From: Pseudeuparius sepicola
Taxonomy: Eukaryota; Arthropoda; Insecta; Coleoptera; Anthribidae
Assembly (NCBI GenBank): GCA_963920635.1
Contig: OY987307.1
Location: forward strand, 19,359,735-19,423,734
Length of the DNA: 64,000 bases
Direction of reading: 5' to 3'
The notes under the pieces were generated by a model. The model was given only the letters and a program-made list of their open reading frames with translations, did no database searches and had not been told where the DNA came from. Within the stretch, counting starts at the first letter, position 1. Each line of letters starts with the position of its first letter. Below are positions 32,982-45,420 of this stretch, piece after piece. Both the position numbers and the translations under genes were made by a program.

Positions 32982-33704
32982 TAGCTGACAGAGTAGCGTT
33001 GTCTTGACTTTGTATAAACGAAGTCGTTTCTATCGGTAAGATTTCTTAACACAGTAGAAGTCCTACAACAGTTTTACAAGGACACTCTGCTCTTCCATAG
33101 CTAGATAGTGTAGGGAGACTCGTTATGAAGGAATCCGAGACCGCCTTTGTCAGACGCGTGGTGATGGAAGACCTCGTCCACTTAGCGCTGGGAGGTCGCC
33201 CCTCAAAAAACCGATCGCTTTGGCGAAAAACAGAGAGGAGGGGCGCCACGAGAAAAAGGCCACACGTCCCCGTCTGTTTACACGGCCGGGCAAATATTTG
33301 ACTTGTCCGGCCGACCGCCGCCGGCCGCCAGGATTTCGCAGAAGCACCGATGAGTTATCTGGAATAGTTTTTGCGCGGCGCCAGGACAATGGCGGACGGC
33401 CGATATACCTGCGGTTATATAACGGCCGTTTTTTTGCTCCAAACGAGCATTCTATACGTCTGTCCGTTTGGCGACAGAAAAACGAAGATCAGAACGTCGA
33501 TGGCGTTATATAGTTATCGGTCTATTGTTTGTTTAAGTATATCTTTCTCAATTTGTTCGACCTTTCTTCGTTCTTACATATTCATGAGAGTGTGGGAAGG
33601 CACTTTTTATTTTGAAGCTTGTGTTTCTCCCATAGCACCGAAGCCAGCGTTGGTATATGTAATCGAATTTTGTTGTTAGTTGTATTCTGAAAGGGACGTG
33701 ACAC
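32982..33704. other. Low-copy, partly CpG-rich DNA
   Basis: 33150-33440 is CpG-rich (CCGGCCGACCGCCGCCGGCC). A block at 33369-33402 (GCGCGGCGCCAGGACAATGG then CGGACGGCC) recurs inverted at ~38864-38893. No gene recognised. Confidence 0.45.
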
Positions 33705-33712
33705 GTTGCCAC

Positions 33713-34148
33713 CAATGATGTCAGAACCTATAGACAGGTTTGTTTTGATAAATGCTTGACGCCCAGAACTAATCACAATCTAAGCGCTCCATTAAATTAT
33801 TCCGAAAATGTCGCGAGTTTGTCAGAAATCGCCCCTTTTTGTCGAGCCGTAGCGAACTTATTTCGACTCTGGGCTCGGAGGCTGGCGTCGTTAGACCATC
33901 CCCCGAGTCTTCAGGTGAGGTTCCGATGCTTCCGCCGCCCCCAAACAAGAAAAAACATGCGATATCTAAGTGTGATTATGGAGGAACTATAACCGGGAAT
34001 CACCGGGTGTATAGTTGGTTGATGGTTGACTTTCTGTCTTTGTGTGTAGCATGTTTTTAGAGTAGTATGGATATATTTAATCTTATGGAGTCAAAATAAA
34101 GGTCATTTTAACAATGGGGTACCACGTCTATAGGTTTAGATGTCATCG
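33713..34148. mobile_element. 436 bp non-autonomous element with 8-bp TSD (hAT-like)
   Basis: Flanked by GTTGCCAC at 33705-33712 and 34149-34156. The imperfect TIRs of ~23 bp start CAATGATGTCAGAACC and share CCTATAGAC/GTCTATAGG. The same body occurs at 1873-2298. The 8-bp duplication and CA...TG-type ends suggest hAT or P. The ORFs of ~75 aa lack known domains. Confidence 0.8.
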
Positions 34149-34156
34149 GTTGCCAC

Positions 34157-35359
34157 CACAACTGATGTAAGTATGCCAAGGGAGAATAACTATTCAATTT
34201 CACTTTTACGCTGTCCACGATCAAATATAGCTCTTCTAAGGCACAGTGATACCCAGAGCTAGTTCTGAACTGACGAGTCTTGTTGGCTAATTCTCAAAGT
34301 CAAGAAGACTCGACAGATATAGGTAATACAGGATCAATCAATCATTTAATCAAAGCTGGTTATTTTCTGCATCAGGAACCTGAGAGACTTCTAAGTGCCT
34401 GACATAATGATCAAAATATAAACATAATATACCTACTCCAACTGTGGGAAAAAAATCGATTTAAATTGTCTGAGACCTATCCTACAATACAATACCAATA
34501 ATACCCTACGACTATTCCAATTGCATTTGCAAAACATTATTTTTATGCTCCAAGCTTCATAGTTAACTAAATAAATAGTTTTGCTTCAATTTCTTTAGCT
34601 ATTCTTTGTCAGTAAAACAAGACTGGCATACCAGCTATTTCCATTGTCGATTCTGCAATTTCAATAGGTAGGTACTTGTTAAAATCTCAAAAATAACAGT
34701 CCAAACTAGTTGCCTTGGTTACTACCTTTATTAGACTGGACTTTATTATAGACTGGAGACTACTCTAGAATATTCCTGGCCAATGATAGATGCGCAAATC
34801 ATAAAGTTCTAGCAAATTTCTAGAAACTTATGGAAGGTATACAGGGAAAACAATGAAAACTAAGAGAAAATAGGGCCCTGAGTGCCTCTGGCCAACAAAG
34901 ATGTGACGGAAAATGCCTACAAACTAATCATAAAAATTATAAAACTCTAAGTAGAAATTTATCTGCCAAGGAGTAGGTTAGAAAACAGTGCAAACATGTT
35001 CATTAAAAGCTGACATCACAACTTTAGAGACATTTTTCGTTACAGTATTATGCGCTTCCTCCACCAATGATCAAGATTTTCTAGCATTTGTTATACCAGT
35101 GACTATACTTTCTATAGTCACTGGTTATACTTATTTGAAATTAGGCGAAGCCTATAACAGATTAGTCTCTAACCATAATAATTGCGCTATAGATACTTTA
35201 AAGTATTATATACTTTAATTAGTATTTACAGAAATCTTAACTAGTGGTAGGTTTCGACCTCAAAAAATACGCCTATGAGGTTTGTTCTGAATTTTTTTAG
35301 TCACCAGAAATATGATCAAATTCCTATTATACTTAGAAAGATTTTAGTGTCATTGGTTC
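34157..35359. other. AT-rich DNA, no gene seen
   Basis: A 12-bp-arm hairpin (CCAGTGACTATA ... TATAGTCACTGG) lies at 35098-35126, inside a 76 aa ORF (34988-35218) with one hydrophobic stretch. I cannot support that ORF as a gene. Confidence 0.35.
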
Positions 35360-35959
35360 CGCGTGCGGAATTCTGCGTATCGCGCATCACTCTCCTCAGT
35401 CTTCCAACAGTTGCCAAGGGGAAAGAGTCTCACCAAAACTCACACCTCCGCATTACCGAAATCGCCTTTTACAACTTTTCAAGAAACTATATTAACTAGA
35501 GTAATTCCGGGAGAGACGCGCCCCCGGGAGAGATGCCTAACTGCAATATTTAAGCTATTAACGTATCGATGGAGCCACCACTGCCGTGTAGTAGAGTGCT
35601 ATGATCGACACGGTGAAGTCAAGTGCGACTGCAACGAAAAAGTGCATGGTGCTCGAGCTATTTGCTTAAATCATTTTGAACGGTTGCGGAAATTTTATCT
35701 ACCGTAAGTAAGTTTTGTATTCGGGCCAGCTTTCAAGTATTTTGTGACTAAATTCTCAATTCGTGGCCACTCTTGTTTGTAAAGGTTATGTTTTGTCTAG
35801 TATCAAGCTGTAATTTAGGCGCGTAGTTTGAAAATTTCTAGAGGCATCTCTCCCTTAATTTTGGTACAGATGCCGAAAATGTTGTCGGGTGAGATGCCTA
35901 TAATTATTACCAGGTAAATTTGGGGTTGCTGAATGCAGTATTTTTGTTTAAGGGACGAA

Positions 35960-36240
35960 ATGCCTACTGTACATAAAAGGAAATGCCAATCGCGGGAAAG
36001 GAGGATTCAAAATCAACTAACTGCAGCGATAAGACATGTTACAGAACGCACAATGTCATTGAAAGTTGCCTGTAGGGAGTTTGGTATTCCACCAAGGACA
36101 CTAAAGACACGAATAGATAATAACAACACTGTAGGGGGAAGAATAGGACCTACGTGGATATTTGCGGTCGAATCAGAGAACAAGATTGTCGCACATGTCA
36201 TCAAACTACAAAAACATGGTTTTTCGCCTTCTCTCCCATG
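35960..36240 (+). pseudogene. Pipsqueak/CENP-B-type HTH ORF (pogo-related), C-terminally truncated
   Basis: From ATG 35960 (chosen over the upstream start at 35933 because the conserved part begins there): MPTVHKRKCQSRERRIQNQL, then TAAIRHVTERTMSLKVACRE, FGIPPRTLKTRI, and ESENKIVAHVIKLQKHGFSP. The first part is a Psq/HTH domain (A......MSLK.A...FGIP..TL..R), the second the start of the CENP-B-type HTH of pogo/Tigger transposases and their domesticated relatives, which bind DNA. It should continue for several hundred residues with a DDE domain; instead it breaks into palindromic sequence at 36240 and stops at 36281. TTTTTGTTTAAG before it could be a splice acceptor. Confidence 0.6.
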
Positions 36241-36263
36241 CATAGGCATCTCTCCCAAACTGC

Positions 36264-36298
36264 TTGGGCATCTAACCCCTTAGGGGTTAGATGCCCAA
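36264..36298. repeat. Perfect 17-bp-arm palindrome
   Basis: TTGGGCATCTAACCCCT, one T, then its exact reverse complement. It lies just where the HTH ORF loses homology. GGCATCT also opens the nearby repeated word GGCATCTCTCCC. Confidence 0.85.
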
Positions 36299-37139
36299 AG
36301 CACGAGTCCAAGAATTATCTTTTTTCTTCATTATTGTTTCTAGAAATTAAGTTCACTTTGTGATTATATTATTAATTATATTCTCCTTTGTCAAACTCAA
36401 TTTTGTTTTTATTAAAATTGCTATAAACATGGGTACAGCAATGGATTTGAAAAAGGGGTGGCGTCTCTACCGGAATTACCCTACTGACACTGGCTCTCAA
36501 GCCGTCTTCATCAAAATCCTGGAAAATTTTGGAAGGCCATAACTTGGCCTGAATTTATACTTCATGAAACTTTTACTTTTTACTGTGCAATACTTTTCTG
36601 AGCTGAATCCAAATAGCAATGAGTAAAATGTAGATTCATGGCCACCAGTTTCATTTACTAATTATCGTGCTGGGATTACTATATACGCTGTTCGATATGC
36701 GGGTTTCCAAAGTAAACTTGACCAAACGGTGTGAATGAGATATGAAACATAAACCTAACTGTCTAGTCTGGTTAATGTGTTGCCTCTTTGGCACCACACC
36801 TTATTTGATGATGGCTGTATACTGACTCCCTAGTGTAAATTGGGTTGTGCCAGTGATTATAGTATTGAGAAGATAATATCTGACCGTTGTGCATTCAAGT
36901 GACTAATCTGTAAGCTCCACGTGTACTGATTAGAATGCTAGCAATCACCGCTACACGCTACTCTAATGCAAACTTATTGACTCAATACATACGCTCTCTA
37001 CGGATGATAGACTGAATTTGAATTTCTCCTGTCATAATTTCGCTATCTGTCGCTTGGGGCACCCAACGGAGCTGCTTACCGGAGAACCACAGATATCATT
37101 ATATATGTGCGGAGGTCACAATGCTATCCTGACGATCAT
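36299..37139. other. Intergenic DNA, no gene seen
   Basis: No supported feature. Around 36520-36580 short words (GGAAGGCCATAACTT) resemble 1110-1145 and probably mark decayed transposon ends. Confidence 0.35.
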
Positions 37140-37615
37140 AGACGTAACTAGGTCGTATTTTTAGGGGGGGGGGCTGATCAGGACCGGCTCAAGATTTTGC
37201 GGGGCCGGGTGCCACATGAAAATGCGGGGCCCCGACAAGGAATTATTTAATCCATTAAGAAGAAATTTTTGAAAGTCGGTACGGTAGGTACTTACAAAGG
37301 TATATTTTTTACATGTCATTCTGTTAAATGGTAGGCCGGGGCTACGAGTTTGGATCATTTCTGTGACGTATATAGGAATTAATTTCGAGTGGTGGAGGGA
37401 CAATTTTTGTGTCTTTTTTTAAACAAGGGCATTTAAAATAATTCTAAAAAATGCGCCGCAGACGAAATTTTTTAAAAATTTGAAGAAAAATTACATAAAA
37501 TTAGTCTTGGGAAATCCCAATATCTTCAAATTTACAAGCTGGAGTGAATATATTCAAATTCCGAAATGGGGTTCGGTCCCGCCCTTCTAAATACGTTACT
37601 GATTGGATCACCCTG
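37140..37615. repeat. Putative short inverted-end element
   Basis: GACGTAACTAGGTCGTATTT...G(9) at the left faces CCCTTCTAAATACGTTACT at ~37587-37606. At 37179, CAGGACCGGCTCAAGATTTT resembles a hAT-type terminus. Boundaries are not resolved. Confidence 0.3.
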
Positions 37616-38371
37616 TACCACCCTTGAGGTGCCACACCCAAAAACGTTAATTTTAAGGCTTCAAAAAATAATGTATAGGTCTATCTACTGGTAATTTTGA
37701 ATCATCTTTAATTCATTTAAGAAAAAACATTATGAAAAAGTAGAGGTTTCCGAGTAGAAATCAGAGAAAAAATGTTGGGAATGTCTGCTATTTTGTGATG
37801 CAAGATTATTTACATAGTACATATTATAACGAAACAGCAATACACTGGATGAATAACAAAATAAAAGTCTGGAGTCTGGCACAGCAAAAGTACACATTCT
37901 CCGACGCCCGTCTCCTCTCTCTTTCTCTCGGCAGCAGGCACGGTGTGTTCGTTTAAATATCAGTCGGATTTTGTGGGGGCACAAGGCGCAAGATTCCGCA
38001 AGAGCAAGCGATTCGTCGAAACTGGTGAATTTAAAAAGGCGCGTGCGGTGTTCGCCGTGTTGCGTAACGTTGCGTTGTCAGAATGTTAGATCTATTCTGT
38101 TTGACGATTCATTACAGAACCGCAAATACAGATTAATTCATGCTAAACTCTCAGCCTCAGCCGAGTGTCTTTTGCCGCCGCCATCTAACGGACGGAAGCT
38201 GTACCCCACGATGGAGCACTAAGCTATAGAAAGTTGTTTTGTACAGTATTCGTTTACGCGCCTCGAGTTATTCCCAATCTTCCTAATAGGGGGCAAATGG
38301 TAGCGACACCTCGCGTCGGGAATTATTTGTCAGTCGTATATTGCCAATTGGTAAGGAATGTTATACAATAC
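37616..38371. other. Intergenic DNA, no gene seen
   Basis: ORFs at 37730-37984 (minus) and 37971-38222 (plus) are overlapping and lack recognisable domains. Confidence 0.3.
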
Positions 38372-38373
38372 TA

Positions 38374-38609
38374 CCGTACTTTCACCGTTTTAGTATACAT
38401 AGCCATGGCTGGGCGGCGCGCCGCCGTGTATTCGGCTAGGTTCGTCAGTCGTTGGCGGGGGGCGGGGCGTGTTTTTTGCTCGCAAAACTCGACTGATAAG
38501 CGGTGCGGGACTACTGTGCACTCCCCCCGCCAACGACTGACAAACCTAGCTGGACGCACGGCGACGCGCGGCCTATTCACCTATGTCTACTAAAACGGTG
38601 AAGGTACGG
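38374..38609. mobile_element. 236 bp TA-flanked hairpin MITE
   Basis: Arms of ~88 bp: CCGTACTTTCACCGTTTTAG ... GTTCGTCAGTCGTTGGCGGG on the left, reverse complement on the right, with TA at 38372-38373 and 38610-38611. The inner arm is GC-rich. Mirror ORFs on the two strands are artefacts of the palindrome. Confidence 0.8.
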
Positions 38610-38611
38610 TA

Positions 38612-39010
38612 TACTCGCTGCTTGTGCACGGAAAACCCGGAACATTGGCATTATCTGATGGGCCGTTCATTGAAGGAACCTGCGGTCCCGAAATCGGCGC
38701 AAAGGTGGGATTCCGTCGCGTCGCGCCCGCCCGACCCATTTACCGCGCAGCCCTGCGCGCAAAAAAGCGGGCCATAGCGCGACGCAATAAAATGGCGCCG
38801 CGCTCATTTTCGCGGCGTGCAATTAAATCAGGGCCGGCGACGGCCGACGGCCAGGTATGCGCCGGGCCGGGCCGTCCGCCATTGCCCTGGCGCCGCGCAA
38901 AAAGCGCGGCGGGCGGCGCTTCGCAGAAATCCGGGGCGATAGCTACGCGTTCCAACTTTCTCATCTGACAGCCTCCCGAGGCCAACGATAAAGACAGGCC
39001 ACGGCGCTAA
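38612..39010. other. CpG-rich island
   Basis: Dense CpG (GGCGCCGCGCTCATTTTCGC; GGGCCGGGCCGTCCGCCATT). It shares an inverted ~32 bp block with 33369-33402. A promoter-type or repeat-derived GC segment; no coding match. Confidence 0.4.
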
Positions 39011-41100
39011 TGCATAATCGCGTAGTCACGTGACCAACTTAGTCGTCCTATATAATGAAAGGCATTTTTGGAGATAAGTAGAAAAAACAAATTTCGTAAC
39101 AATTTGGCAAGTTTTCTTTCACCTATTACATTATTGGTTTTGTGCATCCAAGCTTTCTCTAATTGTTTTTTCAAAATTTTCAACCTGCCTCAGCTGTTTT
39201 GGGCTGAGAGTTAAACGGCACTGCACTCACAATATTTTGGCACATTCTCAAAAATTGTTCCTTTAGCTTAGGTGATATTCTCTATAGGTATTTTCCTCCC
39301 ACAACACATTTCTTCACTTTAATTGTTCCACTTTCTTGAAAATGTATTAGCCACACATACTTAAGGCTTTTTTAGAAATTAAATCTCAGTTGGAATTTGA
39401 CGAATCCATTTTTGGCGGAAATTTTCATTCCCAGGCAAAACAAATGTTTGTTATGGCGACACTTTCTTCCTGGCTTTTGTAATATGTATAAATACAATAT
39501 AAACAGACCCAATATTTGGTATTTAGGTTATTTTTTAAATTAAAACTAACCTCAGTAGGTATACTATAAATATTGACTATATAGGTCTCAGTTGATCGGC
39601 AGCGTGAAAGACCGAATAGAAACCGTATCAGGGCGTGGGTCGACAATCCTCGAGTACGTTACAACACTGATTTATTTCGCACAAGGTGAATGGTGAATAC
39701 AATAAATACACAAACCCGAACGTGGTCAACGGGAACGGCTTCCAGCCACCCGGACCGTCTGAACTCGCGGATCTCCCGTAAGCAGTTCACCCCTCTGTGT
39801 CTCAGGCTCCACTGTCCAATACTGTCCATGTCCATAATAGTCCATTCCGGGTTCCCTATTGTGTGGTTCGGGGGAGAATTCCCCTTTACAGCGCTCACGC
39901 GTCGGTGCGACCGGCACCAATACTCTTGGACGGCACGACTTCCATCACCCAGAGGCCATAATAACACCCCTCCGCCAGGACACACGCGCACTAGATACAA
40001 ACTTGTTTCTAAAATAAACTAAGACGTTTAAAAACACTTTAAACATTTAAAACTTCTCAAAACCCAAGCTGCCGCTTTCAGTTATGTGACAAATGACATG
40101 TAACGTCGGACTAAGATGGTCACGTGATTTTTGTGCGCCAGGGCCTGTCTTTATAGTAGGCCTTGACAGCCTCCGCCGTGACGTTTCTCAATGCAACACT
40201 GCCAAAGAGCTGACAGGCAACAGCAGTGATGCAAGGAACATTATAATTGCCTGTAAACTAACATATGGGTTCAGTTCAGCATAAGAGAGGTAGGTATCAT
40301 CTGTGAAAGATCTGGTGGAACCCATGAAAATACGGGTTTCAATGAATCAGGTTCATATATAATAATAACAAATTATACACCAATACCCCAATACATCAAA
40401 TCCAAATAACAAGGGGCGACCAGAGTACATGAATTTTGATCCGCAATTTACAACAAAATTGCCTAATCTGAAAGGGGATCCTCAAACAAAAACTCGAAAA
40501 AGAATAATAATTGTCAGGAAAGAAAACTACATTTCTCCCATGCACTGAGATAGCAGCCATTATTGTAGTTGAAGCATACATGTTGCTGTCATAGGTCATA
40601 CAGGCCTACCACTCCATGTTATTTTAATGCGTACAATTGTCACTATTAACCCAAAGTCATGTCTAGCAAAGTGAGTGTCGCTGTCCAATTGCAAATAGCT
40701 ATTTCTGCTGAGACATCACTATATAGAGTAAACAAGAAACTATCACTTAAAACAGTTTTAAAAGAGATACTTGGAACAGAATAATTCTCAAGAGAGAAGG
40801 TAGATATAATTTAAAAAAAACGTTGTATCTAAGCGAATTCGTGTCTATGCATCAAAAATGGGTTAAATAGTTTGCGAGTATACATTTTTGTAGCAAACTT
40901 TGAGTAATTCCTGTATGATCTACTATAGATATACCTACTAATATATGTATAGACCCGGCAGAAAGGGCGAGAGAGAACTAAAAATCTCAATCTGCATTGA
41001 AAAGAGCCAAGGAGGAAACCAATAGTATGGTATTTTGGCAACTGATATCAAGATATATTAAAATAAGATGAACTTATAATTTATACTTGGTTATACTATC
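39011..41100. other. Intergenic DNA; one GC-richer block at 39655-40010
   Basis: The 39655-40010 block is open on both strands and, on the minus strand, ends with GCGAAATAAATCAGTGTTG, resembling an LTR with its poly(A) signal. I found no second copy or clear TG...CA ends. The rest shows nothing recognisable. Confidence 0.3.
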
Positions 41101-42250
41101 AAGTGTCCACAATGATTTTTCCAAGAAAGAACGGATGGTGTTTCAAACAACCCAAAGGTATGATAAAAAGTTCTAGATGGCCGCCACACAGCTCTGCTCC
41201 TGGAGAGAACTGGGAAGAAATCAAGTAATTACAAAAAAGAAGTAATTACAATATATAGGTACAAATGATGCCCGAGAGCCCCATTTTCACCGTCTTTGAA
41301 TCACGCCTTTTTGAGGTTTCTTTTTGGCTTTGCGCTTCATCATTTTAATGCATATTTTCAGTAAAAGTGTATATTTCTTTAGTAATGATAAAAATCAACC
41401 GTTTGAGCTGCAGTTGGCAAAATGTGCCCCAAAACACCTTCAACAAAATTTAAAATTTTACGTATATTATGAATTGCACATATGTCACCTAGATATCAAA
41501 TGTGCATGTGTAATGAGGCCCAATATATATACGGAGTGTCCGCAAATTACACCGACAACGCTTGATAGATGAGAGGAAATGTGATTTTAAGAACTTTTTT
41601 AAATATATAAATATAATTGTTTTTAATATACAACATGTAACACCTTTGTTTGACAGGTGAAAAAATTATTTGTTTCAGGGCCTTCTGCTAGATCATAGTT
41701 TATAAGCCCTCTATGCCTTTTTTTGTGAATTTTAAGAAATAATGTATTTCTCATGTTTTCAGTTAAAAATTCAACTTTTACAAGCCATCAGGGAGTCAAT
41801 TTCCAGTAAATTCGAAACAATCATTTTCACCTACCGCTTTAAAAAGTTTTCATAAAAACTATGAATTGTACATTCAGAATGAAGAACAAAATGTTAAATG
41901 GGCATTGGGCAAAACAGCGTTGGTTTTTGGTAGGGTGTCCAAATTTCGTCGAATCCAACCCGTTCCATTTTTAAAGCGAATATTTTTTTTGCCGATTTAA
42001 ACGCAAACGGTTGATTTTATCATTGTGGCATAAGTTATACAGGAAAGTGAAAAGATGCACCGAAATGATGAACTTGCAAACAATATGTTTGTATAAGACA
42101 TATAATATGGTCTCAATAGGTAGTCATATTTTGGTCTCCCCTATCTCCGGTTTCGGGATTTCCCATTCCAATGAATAAAAAAACAGGTTACATACTCTTA
42201 GTCGTTTTTCTGATATCTATAGATATACCTACTCATAATTGTGGACACTT
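41101..42250. repeat. Region bounded by a 13-bp inverted repeat
   Basis: AAGTGTCCACAAT (41101) and ATTGTGGACACTT (42238-42250) could be the ends of a 1.15 kb TIR element. The interior includes a CGGAGTGTCCGCAAATTAC word at 41534 and a block near 42000-42060 related to 48830-48890. No target duplication resolved. Confidence 0.35.
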
Positions 42251-42336
42251 TGACTTATTTTACCATAAGGTTGAATCAAGAAGCAGTGATTCAACAAGGT
42301 AACACAATGATGCAGGCTTTCCCAGCTTTTAATAAG

Positions 42337-43856
42337 GAGTGATGGTGATGTATCGCAGTGTAGTAGACCAGTCAACAGTTGAAATTCTTAAAGAAAGGGA
42401 ATAAATAAAATCAGGAATCACACATAGCTGAACACCAACAGACAAAAGGCCAACAAGCTTTAAGAAAAAGGAGACTCCAAGACGCCCTTCTGCAATCTCC
42501 TCAAACGCTCTCCTTTCTGTTCCTCACCCCTTGACAACTCAATTGGGAGCCGCGCCGGTGCTCCGTAGCTAGTCTAGAATTTCAGCCGCCCGCATGCTGC
42601 CTGTCGCGGCGTGGCGAGCGCCTCCCAGAGCACCGAAATTGAGTGATGGTGATGTATCGCAGTGTAGTAGACCAGTCAACGGTTGAAATTCTTAAAGAAA
42701 GGGAATAAATAAAATCAGGAATCACACATAGCTGAACACCAACAGACAAAAGGCCAACAAGCTTTAAGAAAAAGGAGACTCCAAGACGCCCTTCTGCAAT
42801 CTCCTCAAACGCTCTCCTTTCTGTTCCTCACCCCTTGACAACTCAATTGGGAGCCGCGCCGGTGCTCCGTAGCTAGTCTAGAATTTCAGCGGCCCGCATG
42901 CTGCCTGTCGCGGCGTGGCGAGCGCCTCCCAGAGCACCGAAATTGAGTGATGGTGATGTATCGCAGTGTAGTAGACCAGTCAACGGTTGAAATTCTTAAA
43001 GAAAGGGAATAAATAAAATCAGGAATCACACATAGCTGAACACCAACAGACAAAAGGCCAACAAGCTTTAAGAAAAAGGAGACTCCAAGACGCCCTTCTG
43101 CAATCTCCTCAAACGCTCTCCTTTCTGTTCCTCACCCCTTGACAACTCAATTGGGAGCCGCGCCGGTGCTCCGTAGCTAGTCTAGAATTTCAGCGGCCCG
43201 CATGCTGCCTGTCGCGGCGTGGCGAGCGCCTCCCAGAGCACCGAAATTGAGTGATGGTGATGTATCGCAGTGTAGTAGACCAGTCAACGGTTGAAATTCT
43301 TAAAGAAAGGGAATAAATAAAATCAGGAATCACACATAGCTGAACACCAACAGACAAAAGGCCAACAAGCTTTAAGAAAAAGGAGACTCCAAGACGCCCT
43401 TCTGCAATCTCCTCAAACGCTCTCCTTTCTGTTCCTCACCCCTTGACAACTCAATTGGGAGCCGCGCCGGTGCTCCGTAGCTAGTCTAGAATTTCAGCGG
43501 CCCGCATGCTGCCTGTCGCGGCGTGGCGAGCGCCTCCCAGAGCACCGAAATTGAGTGATGGTGATGTATCGCAGTGTAGTAGACCAGTCAACGGTTGAAA
43601 TTCTTAAAGAAAGGGAATAAATAAAATCAGGAATCACACATAGCTGAACACCAACAGACAAAAGGCCAACAAGCTTTAAGAAAAAGGAGACTCCAAGACG
43701 CCCTTCTGCAATCTCCTCAAACGCTCTCCTTTCTGTTCCTCACCCCTTGACAACTCAATTGGGAGCCGCGCCGGTGCTCCGTAGCTAGTCTAGAATTTCA
43801 GCCGCCCGCATGCTGCCTGTCGCGGCGTGGCGAGCGCCTCCCAGAGCACCGAAATT
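42337..43856. repeat. Tandem array, 5 units of exactly 304 bp
   Basis: Units start at 42337, 42641, 42945, 43249 and 43553 (GAGTGATGGTGATGTATCGC) and end GAGCACCGAAATT. I see only two variable sites: CAACAG/CAACGG (unit 1 against the rest) and CAGCCGCC/CAGCGGCC (units 1 and 5 against units 2-4). No long ORF runs through it. Near-identity implies very recent expansion or ongoing homogenisation. Confidence 0.92.
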
Positions 43857-44470
43857 TTTTGGGCCGCGATTAGTTTTCGGCCCAGTGGGCCGAAAAGTCA
43901 AAGGCGGCCGGCGTTTCCGATCGGGCGGCCTCGCGGACGCCGCGCCGGCGCCTTCAAACGCTCAGGCCCGCAAATTATTGGAAAAGAGACGAGATCTAGC
44001 TTAGGAGCAACCCGCCCACGTATATGGTTGCATATTGATTCGTTCGTTTGGCATTTTATTTGTTAAATGCCTTCAATATCACCTACCAAATGTCTAGTTG
44101 TGCAAAATGGAGGCCAACATTTCATATTAGGTATTCAGTGCCTGTGCAAATTTAGTAATTTCTAACCTAATTATAAGCTTTATTAACGCTCAGATTTTAA
44201 GAAAGTTATTTAGTAATAATCTAGTTTATTATTACCTAAAAGCAGGCTTTTAAGACATGGAAAATTTGATCATCAAGTTTTTGGTCAATAATTACTTTTT
44301 TTAAACCTTCTAGATGCCCTTCTATAGTCAAAAGATAATTCATAAAATTCTTGAAGTTATAAATAAGTAAACGTTGCCTCAATATTAGGCTAAAATAGGT
44401 TATATGTAGGTAAGTAATTAAATCTCTATATTCGATCTGATATATCCCTATAGGTTTTTGGTCGTTTTTA
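43857..44470. other. GC-rich edge then AT-rich spacer
   Basis: 43857-44000 is GC-rich and directly continues the last 304-bp unit (GGGCCGCGATTAGTTTTCGG). Beyond that nothing is recognisable. Confidence 0.35.
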
Positions 44471-44477
44471 GATATAC

Positions 44478-45420
44478 AGTATGTCTACTTTTTCATGTTA
44501 ACACCACTGAAAATCCAAGTGGGCTGGGGGAATTAAACGGGGCATCATTTTCGAAGTATTGATTTGGCATTGCCGCGAAATCCTGTCCTACGATTTTTAA
44601 AGGGATGCGTTTTTCAAAAACGATATTAGGTTTCATTCTACAAAGTACCTATATATACCAAATTTGGGCAAAAGATGAAATTTAAAGGCATCTGCCGAGT
44701 CAAGTATACCATGAAAATTGCTTCAAAACAGTTGGACGGTAAACAGGACCACTCATAGTGTTTAGTGGGTAAAGATCCAATAAAGGATATATAGGGTGTT
44801 TTTCCCTGTGCCATCGGAAAGTGCTGAATTTTTTGAAACTTTATTAGACATTAGAATTCTAAACAAAATAGAGAAGCGTGCCAGTCGATAAGTCCCAATG
44901 AGTTAAGGTGGCTGGTGTGCCACAACAGTAAACGCTCAGAAAATTATCATCTTAGACAGTGACTTTGTTGAGAAAGGCCCAATAATTTAAGTTATCTTTT
45001 TTATGTTATATTAATATTCTATCAATAAATTTCAGAGCGCTCTTGACTCGTAGAAAGTTTCATACAAATTCAGCATTGTGAGATATGGCGCAGAAAAAAA
45101 TACCCTGTATATTTTATATTGGATCTTTGCACACCAACATTTTGAGTGGTCCTGCTCAGCATACAACTGTTAAGAACTAATTAAATCCATGGCACACTTG
45201 ACTCGCCAGATGCTTTTAAAACTTGCATTTTGCTCTATTTTTACACGCTGGAGAATAGAAAAGTAAACAATAAATCGTAGCCGGCCCTGGATTTGCATTT
45301 TTCCTACGGTGGAAAGGTCAAAACAAGAAGCGGCTGTTTAAGACCTTTCAAACAAAAAAGTTCAGGAGAATATCTCCAAAAGTATAGATTTTATGGATTT
45401 GTATAGATACCAAATTAATT
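44478..45420. mobile_element. Inverted-repeat element E, copy 2
   Basis: The left end CAGTATGTCTACTTTTTCAT follows TA (44476-44477). Shared blocks with 17522-18594 include GTTTGAAAGGTCTTAAACAG (on the minus strand), GGAGATATTCTCCTGAAC, and TTGGATCTTTGCACACCAAC. The arrangement is partly inverted relative to copy 1, as expected from palindromic elements. Right end not resolved. Confidence 0.5.

Noticed and set aside
35363..35707. 114-codon ORF upstream of the Pipsqueak-type ORF
   Set aside because: Cys/His-containing tail looks suggestive, but there is no zinc-finger spacing I can name and no shared frame with the HTH ORF.
39659..40000. 113-codon minus-strand ORF with possible LTR-like poly(A) end
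   Set aside because: Both strands are open, no second LTR, primer-binding site or TG...CA ends found in the window.
42337..43856. Tandem array considered as a CRISPR-like repeat
   Set aside because: Repeats are 304 bp without short unique spacers, and the context is eukaryotic.
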